Origin: Flavobacterium sp. SCGC AAA160-P02
GTDB lineage: Bacteria > Bacteroidota > Bacteroidia > Flavobacteriales > Flavobacteriaceae
NCBI GenBank assembly: GCA_000383355.1
Contig: KB911094.1
Location: 1 to 64,000, forward strand
Reading direction: 5' to 3'
DNA length: 64,000 nucleotides
Made by a program: the position numbers and the translations under genes. The notes beneath the pieces were generated by a model, which was given only the letters and a program-made list of their open reading frames with translations, was not told where the DNA came from and searched no databases. Of this stretch, positions 56,951 to 64,000 are shown one piece after another; position 1 is the first letter of the stretch; each line of letters begins with the position of its first letter.

Positions 56951-58192
56951 TTAATTAAAATAGTCAAAAAAGTATTTTTTTGTAAAAAATCCAGGATTCA
57001 GCTTTTTTGCTATTTTCATATAATCATAAAGGTACTTGACATCATTACTCCATTTAAATTTATATATGTTATGGTATAAGAGGGCCATTTCTTCATATGA
57101 TTTAAATCGTTGTATTGTTAACTGTTTATCAAATGTAGCAATTTTTTCATGATCATTCATTTTAGTATAATAGATGAGTTTCATAAATAAATAATTATTG
57201 TAATGCTCATACTTGTAGAAGAATGTGTAATCTGTTTCAGGTGTTATTTTTTCAATAATCCATTTCATTACCTCAAAGTTTCGAGTTAGTATGCTAGTAA
57301 AATTTATTTCAAATAAATATTCTATTGGAATAAAACCGTTGACAAGGTTTTTTTGATAATAATTATTTAGTTTAAATATTATCTCAGAATCACCCATTAA
57401 CAGATATTGAGAAAATATTCTACTTTTTAATATTGGGTGAAAATCTTCTTCTTCTTTTAAAATATAAAATGATTCATTATTTTTTCTATCTAAAAAGAAT
57501 TTTAAATTTAAAATTCCTTGACAGAATACTCGTACATCTTTTCTTGAGGTCTTGTTGTAAATTATTTTAATAATTTCAAAATAATATGTTCCTACGCTTC
57601 CATAGTCTACAAAAATTGTAATTATCAAGTCTATAAAATTCTCATTTAAAACCAGTTGCCTAAACGCTTTGTCTTTTGTGTTTACAACACGAATTAAATA
57701 CCCTATAGACACGCCAATAAGCACTTTCCCGTCATAGTCAAAATTATTAGCATTCATTTTTTTGAGTTCAAAAATCCTGCGAATTAGATTAAAATTTCCA
57801 ATAAGTAATAATTCTCTTATTATTTGAATGAATTTTAAGTTAAAGCTTTTTTTTTGACCAAGACTACTGTCTATATATTCTAATAATCTATTTTCCTCAT
57901 CATTATGAATAATCCTTGAGATTTCAAATTCTTGCCTCCACTTGTTTCTTAAGTTGAAATTAATTAAGAAATCAGAATAATTATCAAAACCATTAAATTT
58001 TGATAATGTGTCTAATGTGAAATTACTTGCTCGCACACTTTTAACAACTCCAAAAAATCTTCGGATGGTATTGTAGCTTATCTCTAAATCAATTTCATTG
58101 GCTATTATTTCGCTTAATCTTTTACTGTCGTTTAAACTTTTTATTTTAAAGCCTATTTTTTTTTCTGTAATTTCTTTTAATTTAATTTCCAT
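56951..58192 (-). CDS. Bacteroidota HTH-like protein of unknown function
   Basis: 413 aa. The N-terminal ~90 residues have the pattern SKRLSEIIANEID, SYNTIRRFFG, then FTLDTLSKFNGFDNYSDF. I have seen this in many Bacteroidota proteins as a helix-turn-helix-like or winged domain of uncertain function. The rest (about 95-413) is a helical region with no recognised domain, rich in Tyr, Phe, Asn and Lys. No signal peptide. It stands alone between a glycosyltransferase gene and a divergent transporter. It could be a regulator whose C-terminus senses a protein partner; that is inference. Confidence 0.75.
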   Translation of the reverse strand: MEIKLKEITEKKIGFKIKSLNDSKRLSEIIANEIDLEISYNTIRRFFGVVKSVRASNFTLDTLSKFNGFDNYSDFLINFNLRNKWRQEFEISRIIHNDEENRLLEYIDSSLGQKKSFNLKFIQIIRELLLIGNFNLIRRIFELKKMNANNFDYDGKVLIGVSIGYLIRVVNTKDKAFRQLVLNENFIDLIITIFVDYGSVGTYYFEIIKIIYNKTSRKDVRVFCQGILNLKFFLDRKNNESFYILKEEEDFHPILKSRIFSQYLLMGDSEIIFKLNNYYQKNLVNGFIPIEYLFEINFTSILTRNFEVMKWIIEKITPETDYTFFYKYEHYNNYLFMKLIYYTKMNDHEKIATFDKQLTIQRFKSYEEMALLYHNIYKFKWSNDVKYLYDYMKIAKKLNPGFFTKKYFFDYFN

Positions 58193-58502
58193 ACATGTAC
58201 TAATCTTGTACTAATATACTAAAATCTATGTCATAAATTTGATCTCCAAGTATAAATCTACCCTCTAGATAAATTACAAGGGAATTATTCATTGAAAAAG
58301 ATTAATTAGCCACAAAAAAGAGTATGATTCGTTTTTTCATGCTCTTTTCCTTTTCCTAAATTAACAATATTTGTTTTCACAATAGCCTATTGCAAATTAT
58401 TCTTAATTACAAAATAAATTACATTACTATTTAAAGAAAAACAGATATATTTGAAGCCATCCTAGAATAGATTTATTCATAATAACTAAACCAATAGTTA
58501 CA
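58193..58502. other. 310-nt intergenic region with one hairpin
   Basis: AT-rich, no coding frame. The only structure seen is the hairpin at 58316-58348. Divergent promoters for the HTH-like gene and the EamA transporter must lie here, but no TAnnTTTG match with a -33 partner was clear. Confidence 0.45.
58316..58348 (-). terminator. Terminator-like hairpin in the divergent space
   Basis: AAAAGAGTATGA pairs with TCATGCTCTTTT (12 bp, one G-T). On the minus strand it is followed by TTTTTT, as an intrinsic terminator would be, yet no gene upstream on that strand is known. It may end a small RNA or act in the leader of the HTH-like gene. Confidence 0.55.
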
Positions 58503-59363
58503 ATGATATTTCTTATTCTTTCTAGTATTCTTTATGCTTTTAATAATTTATTATGGAAGCGTACTCTCTCAGAATTTAATTTATGGATAGTTATAGGTTC
58601 TAGATCTTTCCTCACTAGCGTTACTGGAATTAGTATTATTTTATTATTTTATTTTGATGCAATTCAAACAATTCATAGCGGTACTCTTATAAGTATAATT
58701 TGCGCTTCTATTTTAGGTGCACTTGGTTTAATCTGTATGATTTTAGCACTTAAAAAAGGAAGTCTGGCTCAACTGGGTGTATTTAACTTAATCATTGTTT
58801 TTTTTATAGCGTCATATCTTTATTTTTTTGAAAACATATTGGTTCAGAATTATACGATTGCTTCTTTATTAATTATAGTTGGTTTTGGTAGCTATATATT
58901 TCAAATTCAAAATAATAATAGGTATTCTTTCCGTCAATTAGTTCTATTTATCATGATGTCTTTTTTCTTTGCAGCTTCTAGTTTGCTTCATTGGTATAAT
59001 TTAAAACAGGCAATACCTGCTATTATTTCTGTAACAATTCAAGAACTAGTTGTCTTTTTATCAGTAGTTGTTTTAGTGTTATCAAAACCCTCTCTTGTGC
59101 CTCAAAAAGGATACTTTCATTTCAAAAAAATAGTAATTCCAATAGTGTTGATGTCTGTAATAATTTTTGCTGCAGTTTGGACTGGTTTTTTGGGGTTACA
59201 GTATACAAACCCCTTAATATCTGCATTAATTAGCTTGGTAACTCCCATACTAACCATTTTATTTGGGGTATTGTTTTACAAAGATAAATGGAGTTATTTT
59301 TCTTTACTAGCGTTACTACTCATTATTTCTGGAGTTTATTTAATAAACCTAGAGATTATATAA
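58503..59363 (+). CDS. EamA/DMT-family transporter
   Basis: 286 aa with ten hydrophobic segments arranged as two EamA repeats (about 1-135 and 145-286). Typical points are ILYAFNNLLWKRTL in the first helix, ILGALGLICMILALKKGSLAQLGVF and the C-terminal LISLVTPILTILFGVLFYKDKW. The drug/metabolite exporter superfamily moves metabolites or nucleotide sugars; cargo unknown. Single gene. Confidence 0.88.
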   Translation: MIFLILSSILYAFNNLLWKRTLSEFNLWIVIGSRSFLTSVTGISIILLFYFDAIQTIHSGTLISIICASILGALGLICMILALKKGSLAQLGVFNLIIVFFIASYLYFFENILVQNYTIASLLIIVGFGSYIFQIQNNNRYSFRQLVLFIMMSFFFAASSLLHWYNLKQAIPAIISVTIQELVVFLSVVVLVLSKPSLVPQKGYFHFKKIVIPIVLMSVIIFAAVWTGFLGLQYTNPLISALISLVTPILTILFGVLFYKDKWSYFSLLALLLIISGVYLINLEII

Positions 59364-59433
59364 TATCATATTTTTGAAATAAGTATTGTTACATAATTTA
59401 AAAGAAATATTGAAATGGTTATTTATCAATATT

Positions 59434-60729
59434 TTACTCATTAGTTGTTTTTTTTGAAAATAACTTGATCGAAAAAAATACAATACTCAAAAAAAGTAAC
59501 ACTCCAATAAACATCATTATTTTTTCTTGAGATAATTTTGATAAAAGCCAAAGGATCACAACAACTGATGCTATTGGTATTATATATCCTCCTGGAACTT
59601 TAAAGCCATCAGTTGTGTTTTTTAATTTTGAAGCTTTTAATTTTATGGTGGCAAAAGATATTCCGAGATAGATGAGCAGTGTAGAGGCACTAGAAATAAT
59701 GGCCAATTCTTTAAAACCTCCAATGATAGAAAAGCAAAAGCCCAAACAAACATATAATAGGATGGCCATATAAGGTGTGGCATATTTTTTATGAACAGTT
59801 CCAAGTTTTTTTATGGGGATTACATTGTTTTTAGCAGCTGCAAATACAACTCTAGGCATGCTAAGAATCTTACTGCTAATACTTCCTATCATAGATAGGG
59901 CAGCTCCAAATGTTATGATGGTAAAACCAACAGGCCCCAACACAGTATTAGCAACCTGTGCTAAGGGGTTTTTATTGTAATTAGATAGTGTATCACCCAA
60001 CACACCTTGTGAAATAAGTTGAATTAAAACATAAATAATTAGTATGGCAATAATACTTAAAGCAATTGCTTTTGGGATTGTTTTTTTAGGGTTTTTAACT
60101 TCACCACTTAAAGACAATCCTTTTTCTGCTCCCACAAAAGCAAAGAATAAAATTAAAGACATTTCACCAATTTGAGCACTACTTGGTGTGCTTTCCCAGT
60201 AAAGATTAGAAATACTAACCTCTGTGTATCCAAAAATAATAATTAGAAGTAGGGGAGCTAATTTTAGAACAGTAATAATTTTCACAAATCCTACACCTTT
60301 TTTTAGACCAATAATGTTGATGTATCCAAAACCAAAAAAGAGTAGAATAAAAAAAAGCGACTGTGCCCAAAAATCTTTAAAAACAGGTAAAAAGGTGCTT
60401 AAAATATCTACAATGGCATTTGCTACTGCAGCATCTCCTGTAAAGGAAGCCATTACAATAAGTATTGCAGTAAGAAATCCTGGATAGTTGCCAAAAGAAG
60501 ATGCTATATAATTGTAACTTCCTCCAGTTCCGGTATAAAAACTCCCTAATTCTGCAAAACACCCCATAACTAGTACCATTACAAAACCACAAAACAAGTA
60601 GGCAATAATACTAGCTGCACCAAGACTAGCAGCAATAATAGCAGGTAAGACAAAGATTCCTCCTCCTATAATAATATTTACAATGTTAGCGCTTAGCCCT
60701 AAAACTCCTACTTCTCTTTTTAATTTCAT
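59434..60729 (-). CDS. APC-family amino-acid permease
   Basis: 431 aa from ATG 60729 (MKLKREVGVLGL); an ATG 54 nt upstream adds non-typical residues. About 12 membrane helices. The substrate-binding first unwound helix reads NIIIGGGIFVLP, with GSFYTGTGGSYNYIASSFG and VGAEKGLSLSGEVKNPKKTIPKA characteristic of the APC superfamily. It likely imports amino acids. A 550-nt upstream region with strong hairpins suggests leader-level control. Confidence 0.9.
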   Translation of the reverse strand: MKLKREVGVLGLSANIVNIIIGGGIFVLPAIIAASLGAASIIAYLFCGFVMVLVMGCFAELGSFYTGTGGSYNYIASSFGNYPGFLTAILIVMASFTGDAAVANAIVDILSTFLPVFKDFWAQSLFFILLFFGFGYINIIGLKKGVGFVKIITVLKLAPLLLIIIFGYTEVSISNLYWESTPSSAQIGEMSLILFFAFVGAEKGLSLSGEVKNPKKTIPKAIALSIIAILIIYVLIQLISQGVLGDTLSNYNKNPLAQVANTVLGPVGFTIITFGAALSMIGSISSKILSMPRVVFAAAKNNVIPIKKLGTVHKKYATPYMAILLYVCLGFCFSIIGGFKELAIISSASTLLIYLGISFATIKLKASKLKNTTDGFKVPGGYIIPIASVVVILWLLSKLSQEKIMMFIGVLLFLSIVFFSIKLFSKKTTNE

Positions 60730-60919
60730 ACCTAAAGTTGTTTTTTGAGAGATATTTAAATAGAATGATTTTACAAAGTACACTTTTAAAACTAATACTC
60801 AAACAATAACTATTTTAGGAATTAACGTATTTATTGGAAAAAATATCTCACGAGTTACGTATTAAAAAAAACGTAATGGCTTTTTAGAAACTAGTAATAC
60901 CACCCAAAAGCTAAAAAAT

Positions 60920-60950
60920 TATAAAAAAAGTACCACTCCGAAGAGTGGTA
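60920..60950 (-). terminator. cUUCGg-loop terminator-like hairpin upstream of the APC permease
   Basis: On the minus strand TACCACTC-TTCG-GAGTGGTA forms an 8-bp stem closed by a C(UUCG)G tetraloop and followed by CTTTTTTTAT. It sits about 190 nt before the permease start in the same direction, with no gene between, so it could be an attenuator or end a small RNA. Confidence 0.6.
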
Positions 60951-60974
60951 AAAAAAAAAATTGCTATGAAAAAG

Positions 60975-60998
60975 TGGTATTAGTAAGCACTAATACCA
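60975..60998. other. 10-bp hairpin adjacent to the tetraloop terminator
   Basis: TGGTATTAGT / ACTAATACCA with a 4-nt loop. On the minus strand it precedes the tetraloop hairpin; its UAAUACCAC arm can instead pair with GUGGUAUUA located past the terminator (60895-60903), a possible alternative structure. Confidence 0.55.
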
Positions 60999-61282
60999 TT
61001 ACAAAGTAAAGAAATAAAATAAACACTCACAATCCTTATAAATGGTGAAATTTCACCCTACTATAAATAGGTGTTTTATGCTTAAAGGTGTATTCGAATT
61101 ATGTTAAGTACTTGAAAGACAAGTAATTTATAATCAATAGATGTTTTTTTAGGATTTATACATATCAATCAAAAATTTTCATAAAAATATAAAAAAGACG
61201 CTGTTTTAGACTTATATGGTAAAGTTATTCATTGTAGACAGTTAAAAAAGTTTATTTTTAACTTTCAATTAATGAATTTAAT

Positions 61283-62239
61283 ATGATGCCGTTTTTCAAA
61301 AGTTTTTCTATCCGTATTACTGGGTATTTACCTCACATAATTTTTTTTTATGTTATTTACACCATAGAAATTTTTAGAGAGTTGCTATTGTATAATGGGT
61401 TGCTTCAGTTGGTGTTGTTTTTAATTGTTGCTTGCATTCCTGCATATCTAACAAAAAGAATGTCTTATGTAGACATTGCCTGGCCTTGGGGCTTGGTTCT
61501 TATAGGCGCCTTAGTCTTATTACTGGGAGATGGTTACAAGCCAAGAATTTTTCTCATTTCAGGGATGTATTTATTTTCGGGTTTACGAATGGGAATTGGT
61601 GCTCTTATTTTGTTTAAAAAAGGGCATTTAGATTCAGAGCTTTCTAGGTATACTTACCAGCGCAGGCGATGGGGAAAAGCTGGGTATAAAAATCTAGATA
61701 TCTCTCTGCAATATGAAATTATGATTCAATGCTTTGCCAACATTACTTTTTTGGCTTTACCGGCAATTTTAATGGCTCAAAATACAGCAACTAGTATATC
61801 AGTTATAGAAATAATTGGAGCATCACTTTGGGCTATTTGGTTTGTTTTGGAGCATGTATCTGATATGCAAAAACAACAATTCTTAAAAAAATCATTTTTA
61901 GAAAAGAAAAAGAAACAAGTGTGCAATGCAGGTTTCTGGAAGTATAGCCGCCATCCTAATTATTTTGCAGAATGGATGGTTTGGAACTCCATGATCTTAT
62001 CAGCATTTTTCTCTTACACCACCTTTTATTCTCAAGATAAACTCTTTGTATGGGGAGCTGTTTTTATTGCATTACTGTATGTATCTTATATTATGTACAC
62101 AACATTAGTTTACTATACAGGCGCTGTTCCGTCTGAGTATTATACCTTACAAAAAAGACCCAATTATAAGGAGTATCAAGAACAAACCAATCAATTTTTC
62201 CCAGGACCACAAAAGTTAATCAATAAAAAAACTCATTAA
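61283..62239 (+). CDS. DUF1295 / steroid 5-alpha-reductase-like membrane protein
   Basis: 318 aa with several membrane helices. The C-terminal ICMT/steroid-reductase-like signature WKYSRHPNYFAEWMVWNSM is clear, as is the ending YKEYQEQTNQFFPGP. DUF1295 proteins are NAD(P)H-binding membrane enzymes of unknown substrate, thought to act on lipids or isoprenoids. Starts at ATG 61283; the next gene follows 9 nt after the stop and is probably co-transcribed. Confidence 0.9.
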   Translation: MMPFFKSFSIRITGYLPHIIFFYVIYTIEIFRELLLYNGLLQLVLFLIVACIPAYLTKRMSYVDIAWPWGLVLIGALVLLLGDGYKPRIFLISGMYLFSGLRMGIGALILFKKGHLDSELSRYTYQRRRWGKAGYKNLDISLQYEIMIQCFANITFLALPAILMAQNTATSISVIEIIGASLWAIWFVLEHVSDMQKQQFLKKSFLEKKKKQVCNAGFWKYSRHPNYFAEWMVWNSMILSAFFSYTTFYSQDKLFVWGAVFIALLYVSYIMYTTLVYYTGAVPSEYYTLQKRPNYKEYQEQTNQFFPGPQKLINKKTH

Positions 62240-62248
62240 GGATCATTT

Positions 62249-63109
62249 ATGAAAAATTTAAAAAATATTTTTTACCTAGCCCTCTTTGGAATCTTTTTTT
62301 TAAGCTGTTCAACAGATGATGCTGAAGTTACACCCGAGTTAGTACCTGAAGTAATTGAAGCTTATGAGGCATTAAATGTTTCCTATGGTTTAGATAATAA
62401 TCAGGTTTTTGATATTTACCTTCCAGAGAACAGAACAGAAGATACTAAGATTTTATTTTTGATTCATGGAGGTAGCTGGGTAGGTGGTGATAAAGAAGAA
62501 ATGAATGGTGTTAAAGATTATATTTTAGAGAATCATCCGTCTATTGGGGTTGTAAATATGAATTATACTTTGGCAGGAGCAAACTCACCACCAGTTCCAA
62601 TGCAAACAGATGATATATCTGAGGTAGTAAATTATATTACTACGAACAAGTCATCACTTATTATAAGTGATGATATTGGTTTTATTGGTGTAAGTGCTGG
62701 CGCTCATTTATCTTTATTATGGAGTTATGCCAATGACACCAATAACCAAGTAGCTATGGTATGTAGTATTGTTGGTCCAGTAAATTTTACAGATCCAGCG
62801 TATTATAATAGCACCAATCCTGTTTATCAGTCTATATATCTATTATTTGGAAACCCTTCTATAGCGTTTTTAGAATCAGCAAGTCCTTACCACAGAGCAA
62901 CAGTAACTTCGCCTCCAACATTATTGTTTTATGGTGGTCAAGATCCTTTAGTGCCAAGCTCGCAAGGAATAGATATGGATTCTAAACTTTCCAGTCTTGG
63001 AGTTCCTCACGAATTTACTTTTTACCAAGATGAAGGCCATGGTTGGTATGGCCAAAATCTAGAAGATACTTTTACAAAAATATCTAATTATATAAATCAG
63101 TATTTATAA
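62249..63109 (+). CDS. Alpha/beta-hydrolase lipoprotein (carboxylesterase-like)
   Basis: 286 aa. A lipoprotein signal ends FLSC (Cys 20). The fold is of the BD-FAE/Hsl esterase type: oxyanion-hole H73-G-G-S-W, nucleophile G-V-S149-A-G, acid in GGQDPLVP and His in DEGHGW. It should hydrolyse an ester or short peptide at the cell surface. It is 9 nt after the DUF1295 gene. Confidence 0.9.
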   Translation: MKNLKNIFYLALFGIFFLSCSTDDAEVTPELVPEVIEAYEALNVSYGLDNNQVFDIYLPENRTEDTKILFLIHGGSWVGGDKEEMNGVKDYILENHPSIGVVNMNYTLAGANSPPVPMQTDDISEVVNYITTNKSSLIISDDIGFIGVSAGAHLSLLWSYANDTNNQVAMVCSIVGPVNFTDPAYYNSTNPVYQSIYLLFGNPSIAFLESASPYHRATVTSPPTLLFYGGQDPLVPSSQGIDMDSKLSSLGVPHEFTFYQDEGHGWYGQNLEDTFTKISNYINQYL

Positions 63110-63169
63110 AAAAAACCATTTCTGTCTTAAATTTCATTAAAAAGACATTATTTTTAACTCAATAACCTT

Positions 63170-64000
63170 ATGAAAAAACTTGTACTTGTTCTCTTTATTT
63201 TAAGCATTAGTTCTAAAAGTTACTCTCAGATAAACCCAAACAATATTGAGATTATAAGAGATAACTATGGAGTGCCTCATATTTATGCTGCCACAGATAC
63301 AGAAGTTGCTTATGGTTTTGCTTGGGCGCAAGCAGAAGACCATTTTAAACTTATTCAAGAAGGCTATTTGGCTGGAAACGGTTTGCTGGGAAAACTCATT
63401 GGTTTAAAAGGAGCAGGAGCCGATTTTTTAACCCAATTAATTCAGTCTGAAGAAACGGTTGATAAATACTACAACACTCTTGATAAAAAATTTATAGCCC
63501 TAGCAGAGGCCTTTGCAGCCGGTTTAAATGCATATTCTAAAAAACATCCAGAAGAAATTTTAGAGAAAAAGCTTTTTCCTCTTACCGTTAAGAAATTACT
63601 TCGCTACACACAATTGCAACTGTTTATTTCTAATGAAGCAGATAAACTAGTTAGTGGCATTGTAAATAATAGTTTGTCTTGGCCTTACAAAATTGAAGAA
63701 GATAGTAAAGGATCAAATTTTATTGCCATTAGTAGAAATAGAACTGGTTCAGACGAAACATTCTTGGCCATTAATACACATCAACCATTAGAGGGGCCAA
63801 CCTCATGGTATGAAGCACATTTGGTAAGTGAAGAAGGTACCAATATCATTGGAGCGGCATTTCCTGGCACACCTTGTATATTAACTGGTGCAAACGAATA
63901 TTTAGGATGGACTCATACCGTTAATTACCCAGATAAGGCAGATGTATTTGCACTAGAAATGCATCCAAAGAAAAAAGATGTTTATTTGGTTGATGGTAAA
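63170..64000 (+). CDS. Penicillin-acylase-family protein, N-terminal part (3' end outside window)
   Basis: The frame opens at ATG 63170 and runs past the window end, 277 codons visible. A signal peptide ends SYS-Q (about residue 20). The mature start IEIIRDNYGVPHIYA, YGFAWAQAEDHF and EAFAAGLNAY are those of the alpha chain of Ntn-hydrolase acylases. The self-processing site lies at GSNFIAISRNRTGS, with the Ser in G-S-N as nucleophile, followed by NTHQPLEGP and GAAFPGTPCILTGAN. Likely a periplasmic amidase for N-acyl compounds such as acyl-homoserine lactones or peptides; substrate not assignable. Confidence 0.9.
   Translation, partial: MKKLVLVLFILSISSKSYSQINPNNIEIIRDNYGVPHIYAATDTEVAYGFAWAQAEDHFKLIQEGYLAGNGLLGKLIGLKGAGADFLTQLIQSEETVDKYYNTLDKKFIALAEAFAAGLNAYSKKHPEEILEKKLFPLTVKKLLRYTQLQLFISNEADKLVSGIVNNSLSWPYKIEEDSKGSNFIAISRNRTGSDETFLAINTHQPLEGPTSWYEAHLVSEEGTNIIGAAFPGTPCILTGANEYLGWTHTVNYPDKADVFALEMHPKKKDVYLVDGK

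Larger units (their letters stand above)
60730..61282. other. 553-nt intergenic region with two strong hairpins
   Basis: No coding frame found. It separates divergent genes and contains two inverted repeats (60931-60950 and 60975-60998) plus a short segment (60895-60903, TAATACCAC) able to pair with the second. Low-complexity A runs surround them. Confidence 0.5.

Overview
The window is a contiguous chromosomal piece of an AT-rich member of the Bacteroidota, most likely a marine Flavobacteriaceae. The evidence is a fused SecDF, many lipoproteins with LxxC-type lipoboxes, a protein carrying a type IX secretion C-terminal sorting domain, promoter-like TAnnTTTG (-7) elements of the Bacteroidota sigma factor, near absence of Shine-Dalgarno sites, and flavobacterial housekeeping proteins (GyrB, Mdh, AsnB, Hpt, FtsE). 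I cannot name the genus. No rRNA, tRNA, CRISPR array, transposase or phage gene was seen.

Layout. 1-8808: a tightly packed six-gene defence-type operon: hsdR (5' end outside the window), hsdM, hsdS, then three accessory genes (an unrecognised 534-aa protein, an 866-aa phospholipase-D-like protein, and a 200-aa protein that may have a DNA-glycosylase-like fold). 8957-17306: accessory genes for the envelope: a serine beta-lactamase-like hydrolase interrupted in frame by a SurA-type parvulin module, a 55-aa zinc-ribbon protein, NTF2-like lipoproteins, a GNAT acetyltransferase, a lipocalin-like lipoprotein with an SGNH hydrolase, a lipoprotein sulfatase, and a mini-protein that is little more than a signal peptide plus a T9SS sorting domain. 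17559-22462: a divergent locus that reads as a D-glutamate (or related) catabolic module: DgcN-like (DUF1611) and DgcA-like (enolase superfamily) on one strand, and a YfcC-type transporter and an ArgE-like deacetylase on the other. 22528-37314: an HMA-MauE membrane protein, a CocE-type hydrolase, a helix-hairpin-helix lipoprotein with a membrane partner, then core genes hpt, secDF, fhs, mdh, gyrB and asnB.

37536-44951 is a complete tryptophan operon, trpE-G-D-C-F-B-DUF3050-A, preceded by a 14-codon leader peptide with three consecutive Trp codons and an intrinsic terminator, the classical attenuation arrangement. A DUF3050 protein (heme-oxygenase-like fold) is translationally coupled between trpB and trpA. 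44971-53793 holds minus-strand envelope and peptidase genes: FKBP lipoprotein, amidohydrolase, DoxX protein, M28 peptidase, and a beta-barrel protein coupled to a 1011-aa TPR protein. 53978-64000 holds ftsE, two glycosyltransferases, an HTH-like protein of unknown function, EamA and APC transporters, a DUF1295 protein, an alpha/beta hydrolase lipoprotein and the 5' part of a penicillin-acylase-family gene.

The items most worth following up are the three accessory genes in the hsd operon, the parvulin module inside the serine hydrolase, the four-gene D-glutamate-type locus, the trp attenuator, and the DUF3050 gene inside the trp operon. All functional calls come from motif recognition by eye; no database search was run.
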